From assembly GCA_965211995.1 (NCBI GenBank), contig OZ243040.1, positions 1,674,001-1,738,000 of the forward strand: a stretch of DNA of 64,000 bases, written 5' to 3'. The position numbers were made by a program, and so were the translations under genes. Below the pieces are notes generated by a model. It was not told the origin of the DNA. It saw only the letters and a list, made by a program, of their open reading frames with translations, and did not search any database. This DNA comes from CAYFZO01 sp965211995. Lineage in GTDB: Bacteria; Pseudomonadota; Gammaproteobacteria; Poriferisulfidales; Oxydemutatoraceae. The number at the start of each line of letters is the position of its first letter. The stretch's first letter is position 1. This document shows positions 27,151-35,787 of this stretch, one piece after another.

Positions 27151-27932
27151 CACTTGCGCCCCGGCGCCGACAGGTCGTAGTCCATAACCAGCGGCGCGTG
27201 GTCCGAAAACCACTTGCCCTTGTAGATGCGTGCCGCGCGCGCGCTCCCGCCGAGGCCGGGCGAGGTGACCTGATAATCAATGCGCCAGCCGACGTTGTTC
27301 TCGCGCGCACGCCCCCGGTTCGACCACCAGGTGTAGCGGTCGGGCAGATCGCAGACTTCGCGGAAGGCGTCGTTGTAGCCGGCCTCGCCGAACAACTCGT
27401 CCATCCAGGCGCGCTCTTCGGGCAGGAACCCCGAGTTCTTCTGATTGTTCCGCCAGTTCTTCAAATCTATTTCCTTGTGCGCGATGTTCCAGTCGCCGCA
27501 GATGATGTAATGCCGCCGCCGTTTGAGTTTTCTGAGATGCGCCATGAACGTATCGAGAAAACGGAATTTCGCCTGCTGACGCTCGGCGCTCGACGAACCC
27601 GACGGCGCGTACAGCGACACCACCGAAACCCCGTCGTAGCAGGCCTCCAGATAGCGCCCCTCGGCGTCGAACTCGGCGTCGCCGTAGCCGCGGATCCACC
27701 GCTCGGGCGCACGGCGGCTGTAAATTGCGACGCCGCTGTAGCCTTTCTTTTCGGCGTCGAGATATTCGCAGCGGTAGTTGCACGGGCGATAGCACGCGTC
27801 GCCGAGTTGCGCGACTTGTGCTTTGGTTTCCTGCACGCACACGACGTCGGCGTTTTGGCGCCGCAGCCAGGCGAAAAAGCCCTTGCGCGCGGCGGCGCGA
27901 ATACCGTTGGCGTTGAACGTGATGATTCGCAC
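27150..27932 (-). CDS. xth: Exodeoxyribonuclease III
   Basis: AP endonuclease/3' exonuclease of base-excision repair. 260 residues from GTG 27932 (VRIITFNANGIRAAARKG), with GGAG about eight bases upstream. Motifs: VVCVQETKAQ (metal-binding Glu), GDWNIAHKEIDLKN, WRIDYQV, and SDHAPLVMDYDL (catalytic Asp-His). Divergent from pyrE. Confidence 0.94.
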   Translation of the reverse strand: MRIITFNANGIRAAARKGFFAWLRRQNADVVCVQETKAQVAQLGDACYRPCNYRCEYLDAEKKGYSGVAIYSRRAPERWIRGYGDAEFDAEGRYLEACYDGVSVVSLYAPSGSSSAERQQAKFRFLDTFMAHLRKLKRRRHYIICGDWNIAHKEIDLKNWRNNQKNSGFLPEERAWMDELFGEAGYNDAFREVCDLPDRYTWWSNRGRARENNVGWRIDYQVTSPGLGGSARAARIYKGKWFSDHAPLVMDYDLSAPGRK

Positions 27933-27966
27933 CCAGGCGCTCCGGTCACCGTCATACTCTGCGTTG

Positions 27967-28013
27967 GCGGTGCAATATAACAGCAACCGCCGCTTATGCT
28001 ATAACTGCACCGC
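27967..28013. promoter_or_regulatory. Symmetric divergent promoter region of xth and pyrE
   Basis: An 8-base inverted repeat, GCGGTGCA (27967-27974) and TGCACCGC (28006-28013), brackets two extended -10 elements facing away from each other: TGC-TATAAC on the plus strand (28000-28005, toward pyrE) and TGT-TATATT on the minus strand (27974-27979, toward xth). The symmetry suggests shared control or a bound dimer; inference. Confidence 0.45.
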
Positions 28014-28053
28014 AAAAATTCCGCGGAACAATCACCGGCAACGGACGGAACAA

Positions 28054-28695
28054 ATGGCGGCGCCCGGCGCGACATTCATTCAATTTGCACTCGCCCACCA
28101 AGTGCTCAAGTTCGGTGACTTCAAACTGAAATCGGGCAGAACCAGCCCGTATTTCTTCAACCTCGGCGCGGTCTGCAGCGGCGAGTCCCTGGACCAACTC
28201 GGCCGCTTCTACGCCGACGCGATCACGGCGAGCGGCATTGAGTACGACGTCATTTTCGGCCTCGCCTACAAGGGTATCCCGCTCGCAAGCGTCACCGCGG
28301 CGTGTCTGCACCGCCACCACGGCGCGGACAAGGCGGTCGCCTATAACCGCAAGGAAGCGAAGGATCACGGCGAAGGCGGACGGCTCGTCGGTGCCGCCCT
28401 CGCGGGCAGGCGCGTGTTGATCCTCGACGACGTGATCACCGCCGGCACCGCCGTGCGCGAAGCGTTGACGCTGATCCAAGACGCGGGCGCCGCCGCGGTC
28501 GGCGTCGCCGTGTGCTTCGACCGCAAGGAAAAAGGCCCGGGCGGCGACTCGGCGATCGCGGAGATCAAGCGCGCGCACGCCCTCCAAATCATCCGCATCG
28601 CCGACTTCGACGACCTGCTCGCGTATGCCGGCGCCGCGCAACGCGAGTGCCTGGAAGATTATTTCGCACGTTACGGCTGCAAACACGGCGGCTAG
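28054..28695 (+). CDS. pyrE: Orotate phosphoribosyltransferase
   Basis: Pyrimidine synthesis, orotate + PRPP to OMP. 213 residues: FGDFKLKSGRTSPYFFNLG, GLAYKGIPLA, AYNRKEAKDHGEGG (flexible loop), and PRPP motif VLILDDVITAGTAVREA. ATG 28054 matches the family N-terminus (FIQFALAHQVLKFG). Confidence 0.96.
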   Translation: MAAPGATFIQFALAHQVLKFGDFKLKSGRTSPYFFNLGAVCSGESLDQLGRFYADAITASGIEYDVIFGLAYKGIPLASVTAACLHRHHGADKAVAYNRKEAKDHGEGGRLVGAALAGRRVLILDDVITAGTAVREALTLIQDAGAAAVGVAVCFDRKEKGPGGDSAIAEIKRAHALQIIRIADFDDLLAYAGAAQRECLEDYFARYGCKHGG

Positions 28696-28842
28696 ACCGC
28701 CGCGCTTCGGGCTTGCATAACGCCGAACGACCGCCAAACCGCCGCGGGCAAGATCAAGCGTAATCAATCGCCTGACTCTCCACAGTCACTCCCGGTCTCC
28801 GCCGTCAAACAATAACGACACGCAAAAAAAGAACCGCAAACC

Positions 28843-29706
28843 ATGGAAAACGACAACGCCCCCGAACGGAAGCCGATCCTGGTGTTTATGCACGTCCCCA
28901 AAACGGGCGGCACGTCAATCCACCATCACCTCGCGGACACTTTCCTCAATGAACGCAACACCGCCGCAGCCAAAATACTCCGGGTCAACAACCCGCAAGA
29001 ACGCGAAACATTCCTGAACCTTCCCCCCCATGAAAAAAATCAATTCGACTTCATCAGCGGACATCTCCCGCCCAACGTCCACCGCCTTGTGCGGCGTCCG
29101 TGCCTGTACTTCACCTTCCTGCGCGACCCGCTGGCGCAGCGGCTCTCCCTTTACCACCATATCCTGAAAGACACGGCGCACTTCGCGCACCCGCGGCTGG
29201 TTGCCGAAAAAGTCACACCGGAGACGTTCCTGACGGAAGAAAAAGGGTTCCTGCGCAGCGGGGTCTCCAACCATCTGAGCAACTTCCTGCTGGACATTGA
29301 CCGGGCGCACTACTTGAAACCGGTCACGCCCGCCGGGCTGGCGCAGGTGAAGTCTCTGCTGCGCGAGCAATTTCTGTGCGTCGGCCTGACCGAAAGATTC
29401 GCCGACTCCCTGTTTGTGCTGCACCGAAAACTGGGTTTCAAACTCCGCTTGTGCAAGCCGCAGCATGTAAGACATTCCGCCGCCCGCTACGCCGGACGGC
29501 TGACCCCGGAGATCATTGCGCGGTTTGAAGAATTGAACTGGGCGGACCTTGAGTTGTACGACTGCGCCCGGCGGCTGTTTGAACGGCAATGGGCCGAACT
29601 CGACGCCTCGGACAAGCGGCGGGCGCACGCCTACCGGCACGGACAGCACCTGCATCAGCGCAATGTGCTTGGCTTAGCGGCAAAGCTGGATGATTGTGAA
29701 AACTGA
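28843..29706 (+). CDS. Sulfotransferase-family protein
   Basis: 287 residues. The PAPS 5'-phosphosulfate loop is MHVPKTGGTSIHHHLADTF at residue 19, and the 3'-phosphate site is FTFLRDPLAQRLSLYHH near residue 90. This matches the Sulfotransfer_2-like group that often sulfates surface sugars; the acceptor is unknown. Its 3' end is the first unit of a three-copy tandem repeat (29610-29994). Confidence 0.85.
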   Translation: MENDNAPERKPILVFMHVPKTGGTSIHHHLADTFLNERNTAAAKILRVNNPQERETFLNLPPHEKNQFDFISGHLPPNVHRLVRRPCLYFTFLRDPLAQRLSLYHHILKDTAHFAHPRLVAEKVTPETFLTEEKGFLRSGVSNHLSNFLLDIDRAHYLKPVTPAGLAQVKSLLREQFLCVGLTERFADSLFVLHRKLGFKLRLCKPQHVRHSAARYAGRLTPEIIARFEELNWADLELYDCARRLFERQWAELDASDKRRAHAYRHGQHLHQRNVLGLAAKLDDCEN

Positions 29707-29994
29707 GTCCGGTCAAAACCTTAACTTTGCCCGGCACGCCGGACAAGCGGCAAGTGCATGAATACCGGCACGGGCGGCACTTTCATCAGCGCAATGTGCT
29801 TGGCTTAGCGGCAAAGCCGGGCGACTGTGAAAATCGAGCCGGGCCAAGACCTTAACCCTGCCGGCGCGCCGGACAAGCGGCAAGTGCATGAATACCGGCG
29901 CGGACGGCACTTTCATCAGCGCAACACGCTTAACTTAACGGCAAAGCCGGGCGACTGCGAAAATCGAGCCGGGCCAAGACCTTAACTTTGTCGG
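29610..29994 (+). repeat. Three tandem copies of the sulfotransferase 3' end
   Basis: Units of about 130 bases begin at GGACAAGCGG at 29610, 29741 and 29871. The first unit is the last third-kilobase of coding sequence and stop codon (LHQRNVLGLAAKLDDCEN); the next two repeat it with about 10-20% change. Each copy holds the stop region plus the 40 bases after it. The extra copies do not extend the protein. Confidence 0.85.
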
Positions 29995-29999
29995 CGCCG

Positions 30000-30530
30000 A
30001 AGCCCGGAGACGGCCTCCTCGGACGATCAAAATCCGGGGGCTTTGCCGACGGGCGCAAACCGCACGGTCACGGTTCGCCTGCGACACCATCGAGCACGTG
30101 CGCGACGGCGTCCGCCCTTCCGTTTTCACGTTCATAGACCCGTGCTCGCGCTGCGCCTGCGCGCGGGCTGAGTGAACCGACACCTGTGCCGCTCCGCCAG
30201 GCGCTGTCCGATAACGACTCGGAGTTTATGCAGGACTTCGAGTCGGAACTCGAGCGCCGAGGCATCACGCATTGGCGGACTTAACGAAAATCTGCAAAGG
30301 TGAACGCACCTTGCGAGCGGTGCAACCGCACGTTGCCGGCGGCGTCCATTGACCGCCGCGCGGCGCGGCTGTTCACCGGCGTAGATGGATGCACCCGTGC
30401 AACGGCCGCGTGGTGTTCTGCAACGCCGAACGGCCTCACCGGGCGCTGGCGCTGCGGTCTCCCGCACAATCCCCGCTGATCAATCCTCCGAAGTGCCATA
30501 ATGTTATGGACTCGCGCACCCGATATACTT
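30000..30530 (+). pseudogene. Relic of an IS481/IS3-type transposase (rve integrase)
   Basis: Broken reading frames recall integrase-type transposases: FACDTIEHVRDGVRPSVFTF around 30077, ALSDNDSEFMQDFESELERR around 30205, a KSAKVN-like segment at about 30293, and ERPHRALALRSPAQSPL near 30430. Frameshifts and stops separate the parts, and the N-terminal helix-turn-helix region is missing. No terminal inverted repeats were found. Confidence 0.65.
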
Positions 30531-30588
30531 TGGGGGCTGACTGGTTTAGAATCGCTTGTTGGGCTCTTCGCCTTATAACCACCGCGCC

Positions 30589-31185
30589 ATGTCCGCGCCG
30601 CGCACAAGTTCCATCAGTCGTAACACCGCAGAAACGCAGATCAGCGTTGAGCTCGCGCTTGACGGCGGCGGCGAAGGCACGCTTGAGATCGGCATCCCGT
30701 TCCTCGAGCATATGCTCGAGCAACTTAAAAGGCACGCCTGCCTGAACCTGACGGTCAAGGCCCGCGGCGACCTCGAGGTGGATTACCACCACACCGTTGA
30801 AGACGTCGGCATCACGCTCGGGCAGGCGTTCAGCCAAGCGCTCGGCGACAAGCGGGGCATCCACCGCTACGGCCACGCCTATGTTCCGCTCGACGAAGCA
30901 CTGTCGCGCACGGTGATCGATTTTTCGGGGCGGCCGGGCCTTGAATATCACGTCGCGTATCCGCGCGCGCGCATCGGCGAGTTCGACGTGGACCTGATCC
31001 GCGAATTCTTCCAGGGATTCGTGAATCACGCACCGGCGACGCTGCACATTGACAACCTGCGCGGGCGGAACAGTCACCACATTGCCGAAACCATTTTCAA
31101 ATCGTTTGCGCGCGCCGTCAGGGCCGCGGTGGCGGCGGATGCACGCATGAAAGACGTTTTGCCCTCGACCAAAGAACTGCTGTGA
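30589..31185 (+). CDS. hisB: Imidazoleglycerol-phosphate dehydratase
   Basis: Histidine biosynthesis. 198 residues with the metal-binding histidine motifs FLEHMLEQLKRHA, DYHHTVEDVGI and GRNSHHIAETIFKSFARA. The N-terminal segment SISRNTAETQISVEL is family-typical; no fused phosphatase domain. TAGAAT at 30547-30552 is a possible -10, without a good -35. First of hisB-hisH-hisA-hisF; hisG, hisD and hisC are not in the window. Confidence 0.96.
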   Translation: MSAPRTSSISRNTAETQISVELALDGGGEGTLEIGIPFLEHMLEQLKRHACLNLTVKARGDLEVDYHHTVEDVGITLGQAFSQALGDKRGIHRYGHAYVPLDEALSRTVIDFSGRPGLEYHVAYPRARIGEFDVDLIREFFQGFVNHAPATLHIDNLRGRNSHHIAETIFKSFARAVRAAVAADARMKDVLPSTKELL

Positions 31186-31270
31186 CAAACGCGCCCGCCG
31201 CCTGCATTGAACGTGCGGGCGGCAAGGCCCCGCGCGACGCAGCCGCGGCAAAGCGCGCCACCCCCCGGAC

Positions 31271-31918
31271 ATGACGAACTCGATTGCGATTGTTGACTAC
31301 GGCATGAGCAACCTGCACTCGGTCCGGCGGGCGCTCGCGACGGTCGCACGCGACGACGCGCAAGTCACCGTCGTCAACGACCGCGACGGCATCGCGGCCG
31401 CGGACAAGATCGTGTTCCCGGGACAAGGCGCGGCGCTGGACTGCATGAACGCATTGAACGCCAACGGTCTCGCCGCCGCGGTGGTGCAGGCGGCGGCGGA
31501 AAAACCTTTTCTCGGCCTCTGCATGGGCTTGCAGGTTCTGCTCGAGCGCAGCGAGGAAAACGGCGGCACCGACTGCCTCGGACTGTTCAAGGGCGAAGTG
31601 CGCCACCTCGGAAACGGGGCGCGCTACGAACCGCCCGGGCGAAAGATTCCGCATATGGGCTGGAACCGGGTCAGGCAACGGGGCACCCACCCGCTGTGGC
31701 GCGGCGTCGCCGACGACTCGCACTTCTATTTCGTGCACAGTTATTACATTGCGCCGGGCGATGAGCGCATCGTTGCAGGCACCGCAAACTACGGAGATAA
31801 TTTCGCCTGCGCCATCGCCGACGGCTTCGTCTTCGCAGTCCAGTTTCACCCCGAGAAAAGCGCCGCCGGCGGTTTGCGGTTATTGCGCAACTTCGTGGAT
31901 TGGAAAGGCGAGTCATAA
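31271..31918 (+). CDS. hisH: Imidazole glycerol phosphate synthase, glutamine amidotransferase subunit
   Basis: Delivers ammonia from glutamine to HisF. 215 residues: IAIVDYGMSNLHSVRRAL, oxyanion segment FPGQGA, nucleophile GLCMGLQVLLE, and catalytic His/Glu in VQFHPEKSA. Ends four bases before hisA. Confidence 0.96.
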   Translation: MTNSIAIVDYGMSNLHSVRRALATVARDDAQVTVVNDRDGIAAADKIVFPGQGAALDCMNALNANGLAAAVVQAAAEKPFLGLCMGLQVLLERSEENGGTDCLGLFKGEVRHLGNGARYEPPGRKIPHMGWNRVRQRGTHPLWRGVADDSHFYFVHSYYIAPGDERIVAGTANYGDNFACAIADGFVFAVQFHPEKSAAGGLRLLRNFVDWKGES

Positions 31919-31922
31919 CGCC

Positions 31923-32666
31923 ATGTTGATCATTCCCGCGATAGACCTGAAAGGCGGCAAGTGCGTGCGCCTGCGCCAGGGCAGAATGAACGAGGAGACG
32001 GTTTTCTCCGACGACCCGCTCGCCGTCGCCCAACAATGGGTTGACGCCGGCGCGCGGCGGCTGCACATCGTGGATCTCGACGGCGCCGCCGGCGGCAAGC
32101 CCGTGCACGCGGCGGTGATCGCCGAAATAACGCAGCGGTTTCCCGAACTGCCGGTGCAGATCGGCGGCGGCATCCGCGACGAGGATACGGTGCAGGCCTA
32201 TCTCGATTGCGGCATCCGGTTCGTCATCCTCGGCACGCGCGCGATCACGCAGCCGCATTTCGTCAAAGACCTGTGCCTCGAATTCCCGGGCCACATCATC
32301 GTCGGGCTCGACGTCAAGGAGGGCAAAGTCGCCATGGCCGGCTGGTCGAAGATATCGCATCACGACGTCATAGATCTCGCGCAGCACTTTGAAACCGACG
32401 GCGTCGCCGCAATCGTCTATACCGACATCAGCCGCGACGGCATGCTGTCGGGATTGAACGTCGAAGACACCGCCAAACTCGCGGCGACAATCCACACGCC
32501 GGTGATCGCCGCCGGCGGAGTGAGCCGGCTTAAAGACATCGAGACACTGTGCAAAATCGACGAGGAAGGCATCGCCGGCGTCATCATCGGCCGCGCCCTG
32601 TACGAGAAAACTCTGGACCTCAAACAAGCACAGGCGCTCGCCGACCGCCTGTGCGGCAACCCGTGA
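31923..32666 (+). CDS. hisA: ProFAR isomerase
   Basis: Converts ProFAR to PRFAR. 247 residues, an eightfold barrel with IIPAIDLKGGKCVRL, LPVQIGGGIR, TDISRDGMLSG and VIAAGGV at the phosphate-binding strand ends. Its stop overlaps the hisF start (GTGA). Confidence 0.96.
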   Translation: MLIIPAIDLKGGKCVRLRQGRMNEETVFSDDPLAVAQQWVDAGARRLHIVDLDGAAGGKPVHAAVIAEITQRFPELPVQIGGGIRDEDTVQAYLDCGIRFVILGTRAITQPHFVKDLCLEFPGHIIVGLDVKEGKVAMAGWSKISHHDVIDLAQHFETDGVAAIVYTDISRDGMLSGLNVEDTAKLAATIHTPVIAAGGVSRLKDIETLCKIDEEGIAGVIIGRALYEKTLDLKQAQALADRLCGNP

Positions 32667-33424
32667 GCCTCGCCAAGCGCATCATTCCCTGCCTCGACGT
32701 GGACGCGGGGCGCGTCGTCAAAGGCGTGAAATTCGTGAACATCAAAGACGCCGGCGACCCGGCCGAGGTCGCGGCACGCTACGACGAAGAGGGCGCCGAC
32801 GAGATCACGTTCCTCGACATCACCGCGAGTTCCGACGGGCGACGCACGATGATTGATATCGTCGAGCAAGTCGCCGGGCAGGTGTTCATTCCGCTCAGCG
32901 TCGGCGGCGGCGTCCGCACCGCCGAGAACGTGCGCGACCTGCTGAACGCGGGCGCCGACAAAGTCGCGGTCAACACCGCCGCGGTCGCCGACCCCGACCT
33001 GGTCAAGCGCATCGCCGACAAGATCGGCTCGCAATGCCTGATCGTCGCGATCGACGCGAAACGCCGCGACGCAAACACCTGGGAGGTTTATACCCACGGC
33101 GGGCGCACCCCGACCGGCCTCGACGCGGTGGATTGGGCACGGCGCTCGACAGCGGCGGGCGCCGGTGAAATTCTGCTGACCAGCATGGACCGCGACGGCA
33201 CGCGCAGCGGTTTCGACATTGAATTGACGCGCACGGTCAGCGAAGCCGTACCGACGCCGGTGATCGCATCCGGCGGCGTCGGCACGCTCGAACACTTGGT
33301 CGAAGGCGTCACCGACGGTCTCGCCGACGCGGTGCTGGCCGCGAGTATTTTCCATTTTCAGGAATACACCATCCGCGAAGCCAAACAGCATTTGCGCGAA
33401 CGCGGCGTCGAAGTGCGCCTGTAG
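32663..33424 (+). CDS. hisF: Imidazole glycerol phosphate synthase, cyclase subunit
   Basis: Forms IGP and AICAR with HisH. 253 residues from GTG 32663 overlapping the hisA stop. Motifs: RIIPCLDVDAGRVVKGVKF, FLDITASSDGR, SVGGGVRT, TSMDRDGTRSGFD, VIASGGVGTLEHL. Full length. Confidence 0.96.
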   Translation: MSLAKRIIPCLDVDAGRVVKGVKFVNIKDAGDPAEVAARYDEEGADEITFLDITASSDGRRTMIDIVEQVAGQVFIPLSVGGGVRTAENVRDLLNAGADKVAVNTAAVADPDLVKRIADKIGSQCLIVAIDAKRRDANTWEVYTHGGRTPTGLDAVDWARRSTAAGAGEILLTSMDRDGTRSGFDIELTRTVSEAVPTPVIASGGVGTLEHLVEGVTDGLADAVLAASIFHFQEYTIREAKQHLRERGVEVRL

Positions 33425-33431
33425 CCGTGCC

Positions 33432-33630
33432 CGGGTTGGCGGCTTCCAGTCCCCGAAGTGCGACAAAAGGAAGAAGGGGCGGCGCTTCGCGGCCTCGCCT
33501 GAGGCTCAAACAAGACCGCCCTGAGCCGCAAAAATCCGCGTCATTTGTGGATTCAAAAGATAAATCCGCAGATGACACGGATGGGCACAAGGGGATAACG
33601 GGCAAACGCTGCACTTCAGACTTGCATCCG
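33432..33630 (+). repeat. Dispersed intergenic repeat, copy 1
   Basis: About 200 bases between hisF and hisE resemble the stretch at 50995-51230. Shared words include GGCGGCTTCCA, CGAAGTGCGACAAAA, GGCGCTTCGCGGC, TGTGGATTCAAAA, and GGCAAGCGTTGCACTTC-like endings. A third partial copy is at 60378-60427. It occupies the place where hisI might be expected. Confidence 0.7.
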
Positions 33631-33674
33631 GCGTTGCGTATAATGGGGACGGGACTTAGGGGGGTAGCGACGGC

Positions 33675-33989
33675 ATGCACATACTCGAACGCATAGACGC
33701 AGTCCTGCACGAACGCAAATCGGCGCAGGCGACGGAGTCCTACGTCGCTTCGCTGTACCGGCGAGGCACCGCGGCGATCCTCGACAAGATCAGCGAAGAA
33801 GCAACCGAGGTCGCCGCCGCCGGCGCCGAGGAAAGCGACGCGCGGCTCGCGTGCGAGGTCGCCGACCTGTGGTTCCACTGTCAAGTGCTGCTCGCGCACC
33901 GCAACGTCGGCGTCGGCGCGGTGTTCGCCGAGTTGGAAAGGCGCTTCGGCAAATCAGGGCTCGCAGAAAAGAGGCAAAGAGGCAAATGA
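33675..33989 (+). CDS. hisE: Phosphoribosyl-ATP pyrophosphatase
   Basis: Second step of histidine biosynthesis. About 104 residues: SYVASLYRRGTAAILDKISE, EEATEVAAAG, and ACEVADLWFHCQVLL with the metal-binding acidic residues. It is a stand-alone HisE; no hisI lies between hisF and hisE. The last ten residues (KRQRGK) are basic and may reflect loss of the native end. Confidence 0.93.
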   Translation: MHILERIDAVLHERKSAQATESYVASLYRRGTAAILDKISEEATEVAAAGAEESDARLACEVADLWFHCQVLLAHRNVGVGAVFAELERRFGKSGLAEKRQRGK

Positions 33990-34052
33990 CACACCGTCGC
34001 CGCGAACCGCACTCCGCCGTCATGCGATCGGGAAATTCGCGTGGCGTTGTGG

Positions 34053-34321
34053 ACGGCCAAAACTCACGCTCCGGCGCCATGCGATTTTTGGATTGGATGT
34101 TAGGCGTGCAAATGACCCGCCGCGCAGTTTACATGCGGGTAAATGAGCAGCGGAAGCATTTGCACAACACCGCAGACGGCCAAAACTCACACTCCGGCGC
34201 CATGCGATTTTTGGATTGGATGTTAGGCGTGCAAATGACCCGCCGCGCAGTTTACATGCGGGTAAATGAGCAGCGGAAGCATTTGCACAACACCGCAGAC
34301 GGCCAAAAATCGCATGGCGCC
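34053..34321 (+). repeat. 123-bp tandem repeat with 19-bp inverted ends upstream of tatA
   Basis: A 123-base unit is repeated (34053-34175, 34176-34298) nearly identically, then a partial third (34299-34321). The word GGCGCCATGCGATTTTTGG occurs at 34073 and 34196, and its exact reverse complement is at 34303-34321. The 126-base segment 34196-34321 can thus fold into a long hairpin, with an inner arm GTGCAAATG/CATTTGCAC. This looks like a small palindromic (MITE- or REP-like) element. Confidence 0.8.
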
Positions 34322-34345
34322 ACCGTTTAACGAGGGAAAGTAATC

Positions 34346-34546
34346 ATGTCTTGGGGACCACTGCAAATTCTCTTGATCCTGGTGATCGTCGTCCTGCTGT
34401 TCGGCACTAAAAAGCTGCGCAACCTGGGCTCCGATCTCGGCAGTTCGATCAAGAGTTTCAAAAAGTCCATGGGCGAAGACGGGGACAAGAAAGCGTCTTC
34501 CGACGACAAGCAACAAACGCTTGCAGACAAAGACGACGTTCGCTGA
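34346..34546 (+). CDS. tatA: Sec-independent translocase TatA
   Basis: Pore-forming component of the twin-arginine exporter. 66 residues: one N-terminal membrane helix (LQILLILVIVVLLFG), the hinge TKKLRNLGSDLGSSIKSFKK amphipathic helix and a charged tail. A GAGGGAAAG ribosome site precedes ATG 34346. Nine bases before tatB. Confidence 0.95.
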   Translation: MSWGPLQILLILVIVVLLFGTKKLRNLGSDLGSSIKSFKKSMGEDGDKKASSDDKQQTLADKDDVR

Positions 34547-34555
34547 GCGTCCGCG

Positions 34556-34945
34556 ATGCCCACTTTCGGCTTCTGGGAACTGGCCCTGGTCATGTTCGTG
34601 GCATTGCTGGTCGTGGGGCCGGAGCGGCTGCCGCGACTGGCGGCGCAGGTCGGACGCTGGGCCGGGCGGGCCAAGCGGCTGGCGATGAACTTCAAAGCCG
34701 ACCTTGCGCAGGAACTCGACACCGAAGATCTACACAACACCATCGCCGCGCCGCACCGGGAAATCGAGAAACTGGGGAGCAGCCTGAAGCAGACCGGCGC
34801 GCAGGTCGAGCGCGAAGCCCGCAATCTTGACCCGCTGGTCAAAGCGATGGACGAGCAGATCGAGTCCGGACGCTTTGAACCCGACCGCAACGACCCCGAA
34901 AACGATCCCGAAGATGACCGGCGCAAGCGGGATGAAAATACCTGA
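34556..34945 (+). CDS. tatB: Sec-independent translocase TatB
   Basis: 129 residues: membrane helix with the conserved glutamate (FGFWELALVMFVALLVVGPE), then RLPRLAAQVGRWAGRAKRLA and a long charged amphipathic region. It recognises twin-arginine substrates with TatC. The end overlaps tatC by 14 bases. Confidence 0.94.
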   Translation: MPTFGFWELALVMFVALLVVGPERLPRLAAQVGRWAGRAKRLAMNFKADLAQELDTEDLHNTIAAPHREIEKLGSSLKQTGAQVEREARNLDPLVKAMDEQIESGRFEPDRNDPENDPEDDRRKRDENT

Positions 34946-35699
34946 CGCCGCAGAGGAAACCTCGATCCTCTCGCACCTGACCGAACTTCGCAGCCGTCTG
35001 CTGCGGGTGTTCATCGGCGTCGGCGCGGTCTTCATCGCACTGTTCCCGTTCGCCAATCCGCTGTACGAATACCTGTCGGCGCCGCTGACGAAGCATCTGC
35101 CGCAGGGCAGTTCAATGGTTGCGATAGAAGTGGCGTCGCCGTTCCTGACGCCGTTCAAACTGACGCTGCTGCTGGCGCTGGTGGTGTCGTTGCCGTACGT
35201 GCTCTACCAACTTTGGGCGTTCGTTGCGCCCGGACTGTACCGCCGCGAACGGCGTCTGACGTTGCCGCTGATGGTATCGAGCACATTGCTGTTCTACGCC
35301 GGCATGGCGTTCGCCTATTTCGTCGTGTTCCCGTTGATGTTCGCTTTTTTCAACGCGGTCGCACCGACGGGCGTGACGGTGATGACCGACATCAGCCGCT
35401 ACCTCGACTTTGTCGTCAAGATCTTCATCGCTTTCGGGCTTGCGTTTGAAGTGCCGGTGCTGACCGTGCTGCTGGTGAAAACCGGCGCGACGACACCCGC
35501 GCGACTCGCCGCCAAGCGCCCCTACATCGTCGTCGGCGCCTTCGTGGTCGGCATGATGCTGACCCCGCCCGACGTCGTCTCGCAGGTGCTGCTGGCGATC
35601 CCCGTGTGGCTTTTGTTCGAGGCGGGACTGGCGCTGACGCGGCTAATGAAGTCCCCGGCGGCCAGCGAAAACGCAAGTGAAAGCGCGGGCGATTCGTAA
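34932..35699 (+). CDS. tatC: Sec-independent translocase TatC
   Basis: Receptor of twin-arginine signals. 255 residues, six membrane helices. Motifs: SHLTELRSRLLRV at the N-terminus, LPYVLYQLWAFVAPGLY, and FGLAFEVPVLTVLLV. The start ATG lies inside the tatB end. Confidence 0.96.
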   Translation: MKIPDAAEETSILSHLTELRSRLLRVFIGVGAVFIALFPFANPLYEYLSAPLTKHLPQGSSMVAIEVASPFLTPFKLTLLLALVVSLPYVLYQLWAFVAPGLYRRERRLTLPLMVSSTLLFYAGMAFAYFVVFPLMFAFFNAVAPTGVTVMTDISRYLDFVVKIFIAFGLAFEVPVLTVLLVKTGATTPARLAAKRPYIVVGAFVVGMMLTPPDVVSQVLLAIPVWLLFEAGLALTRLMKSPAASENASESAGDS

Positions 35700-35787
35700 C
35701 TTCCTTCGCGGGGAGGAACCGCTTGAAAAAAACGTGCGCGGCGGTGCATGATAGCCATGCCGTCAAGCGTCGAATCCTGAAACGCCT

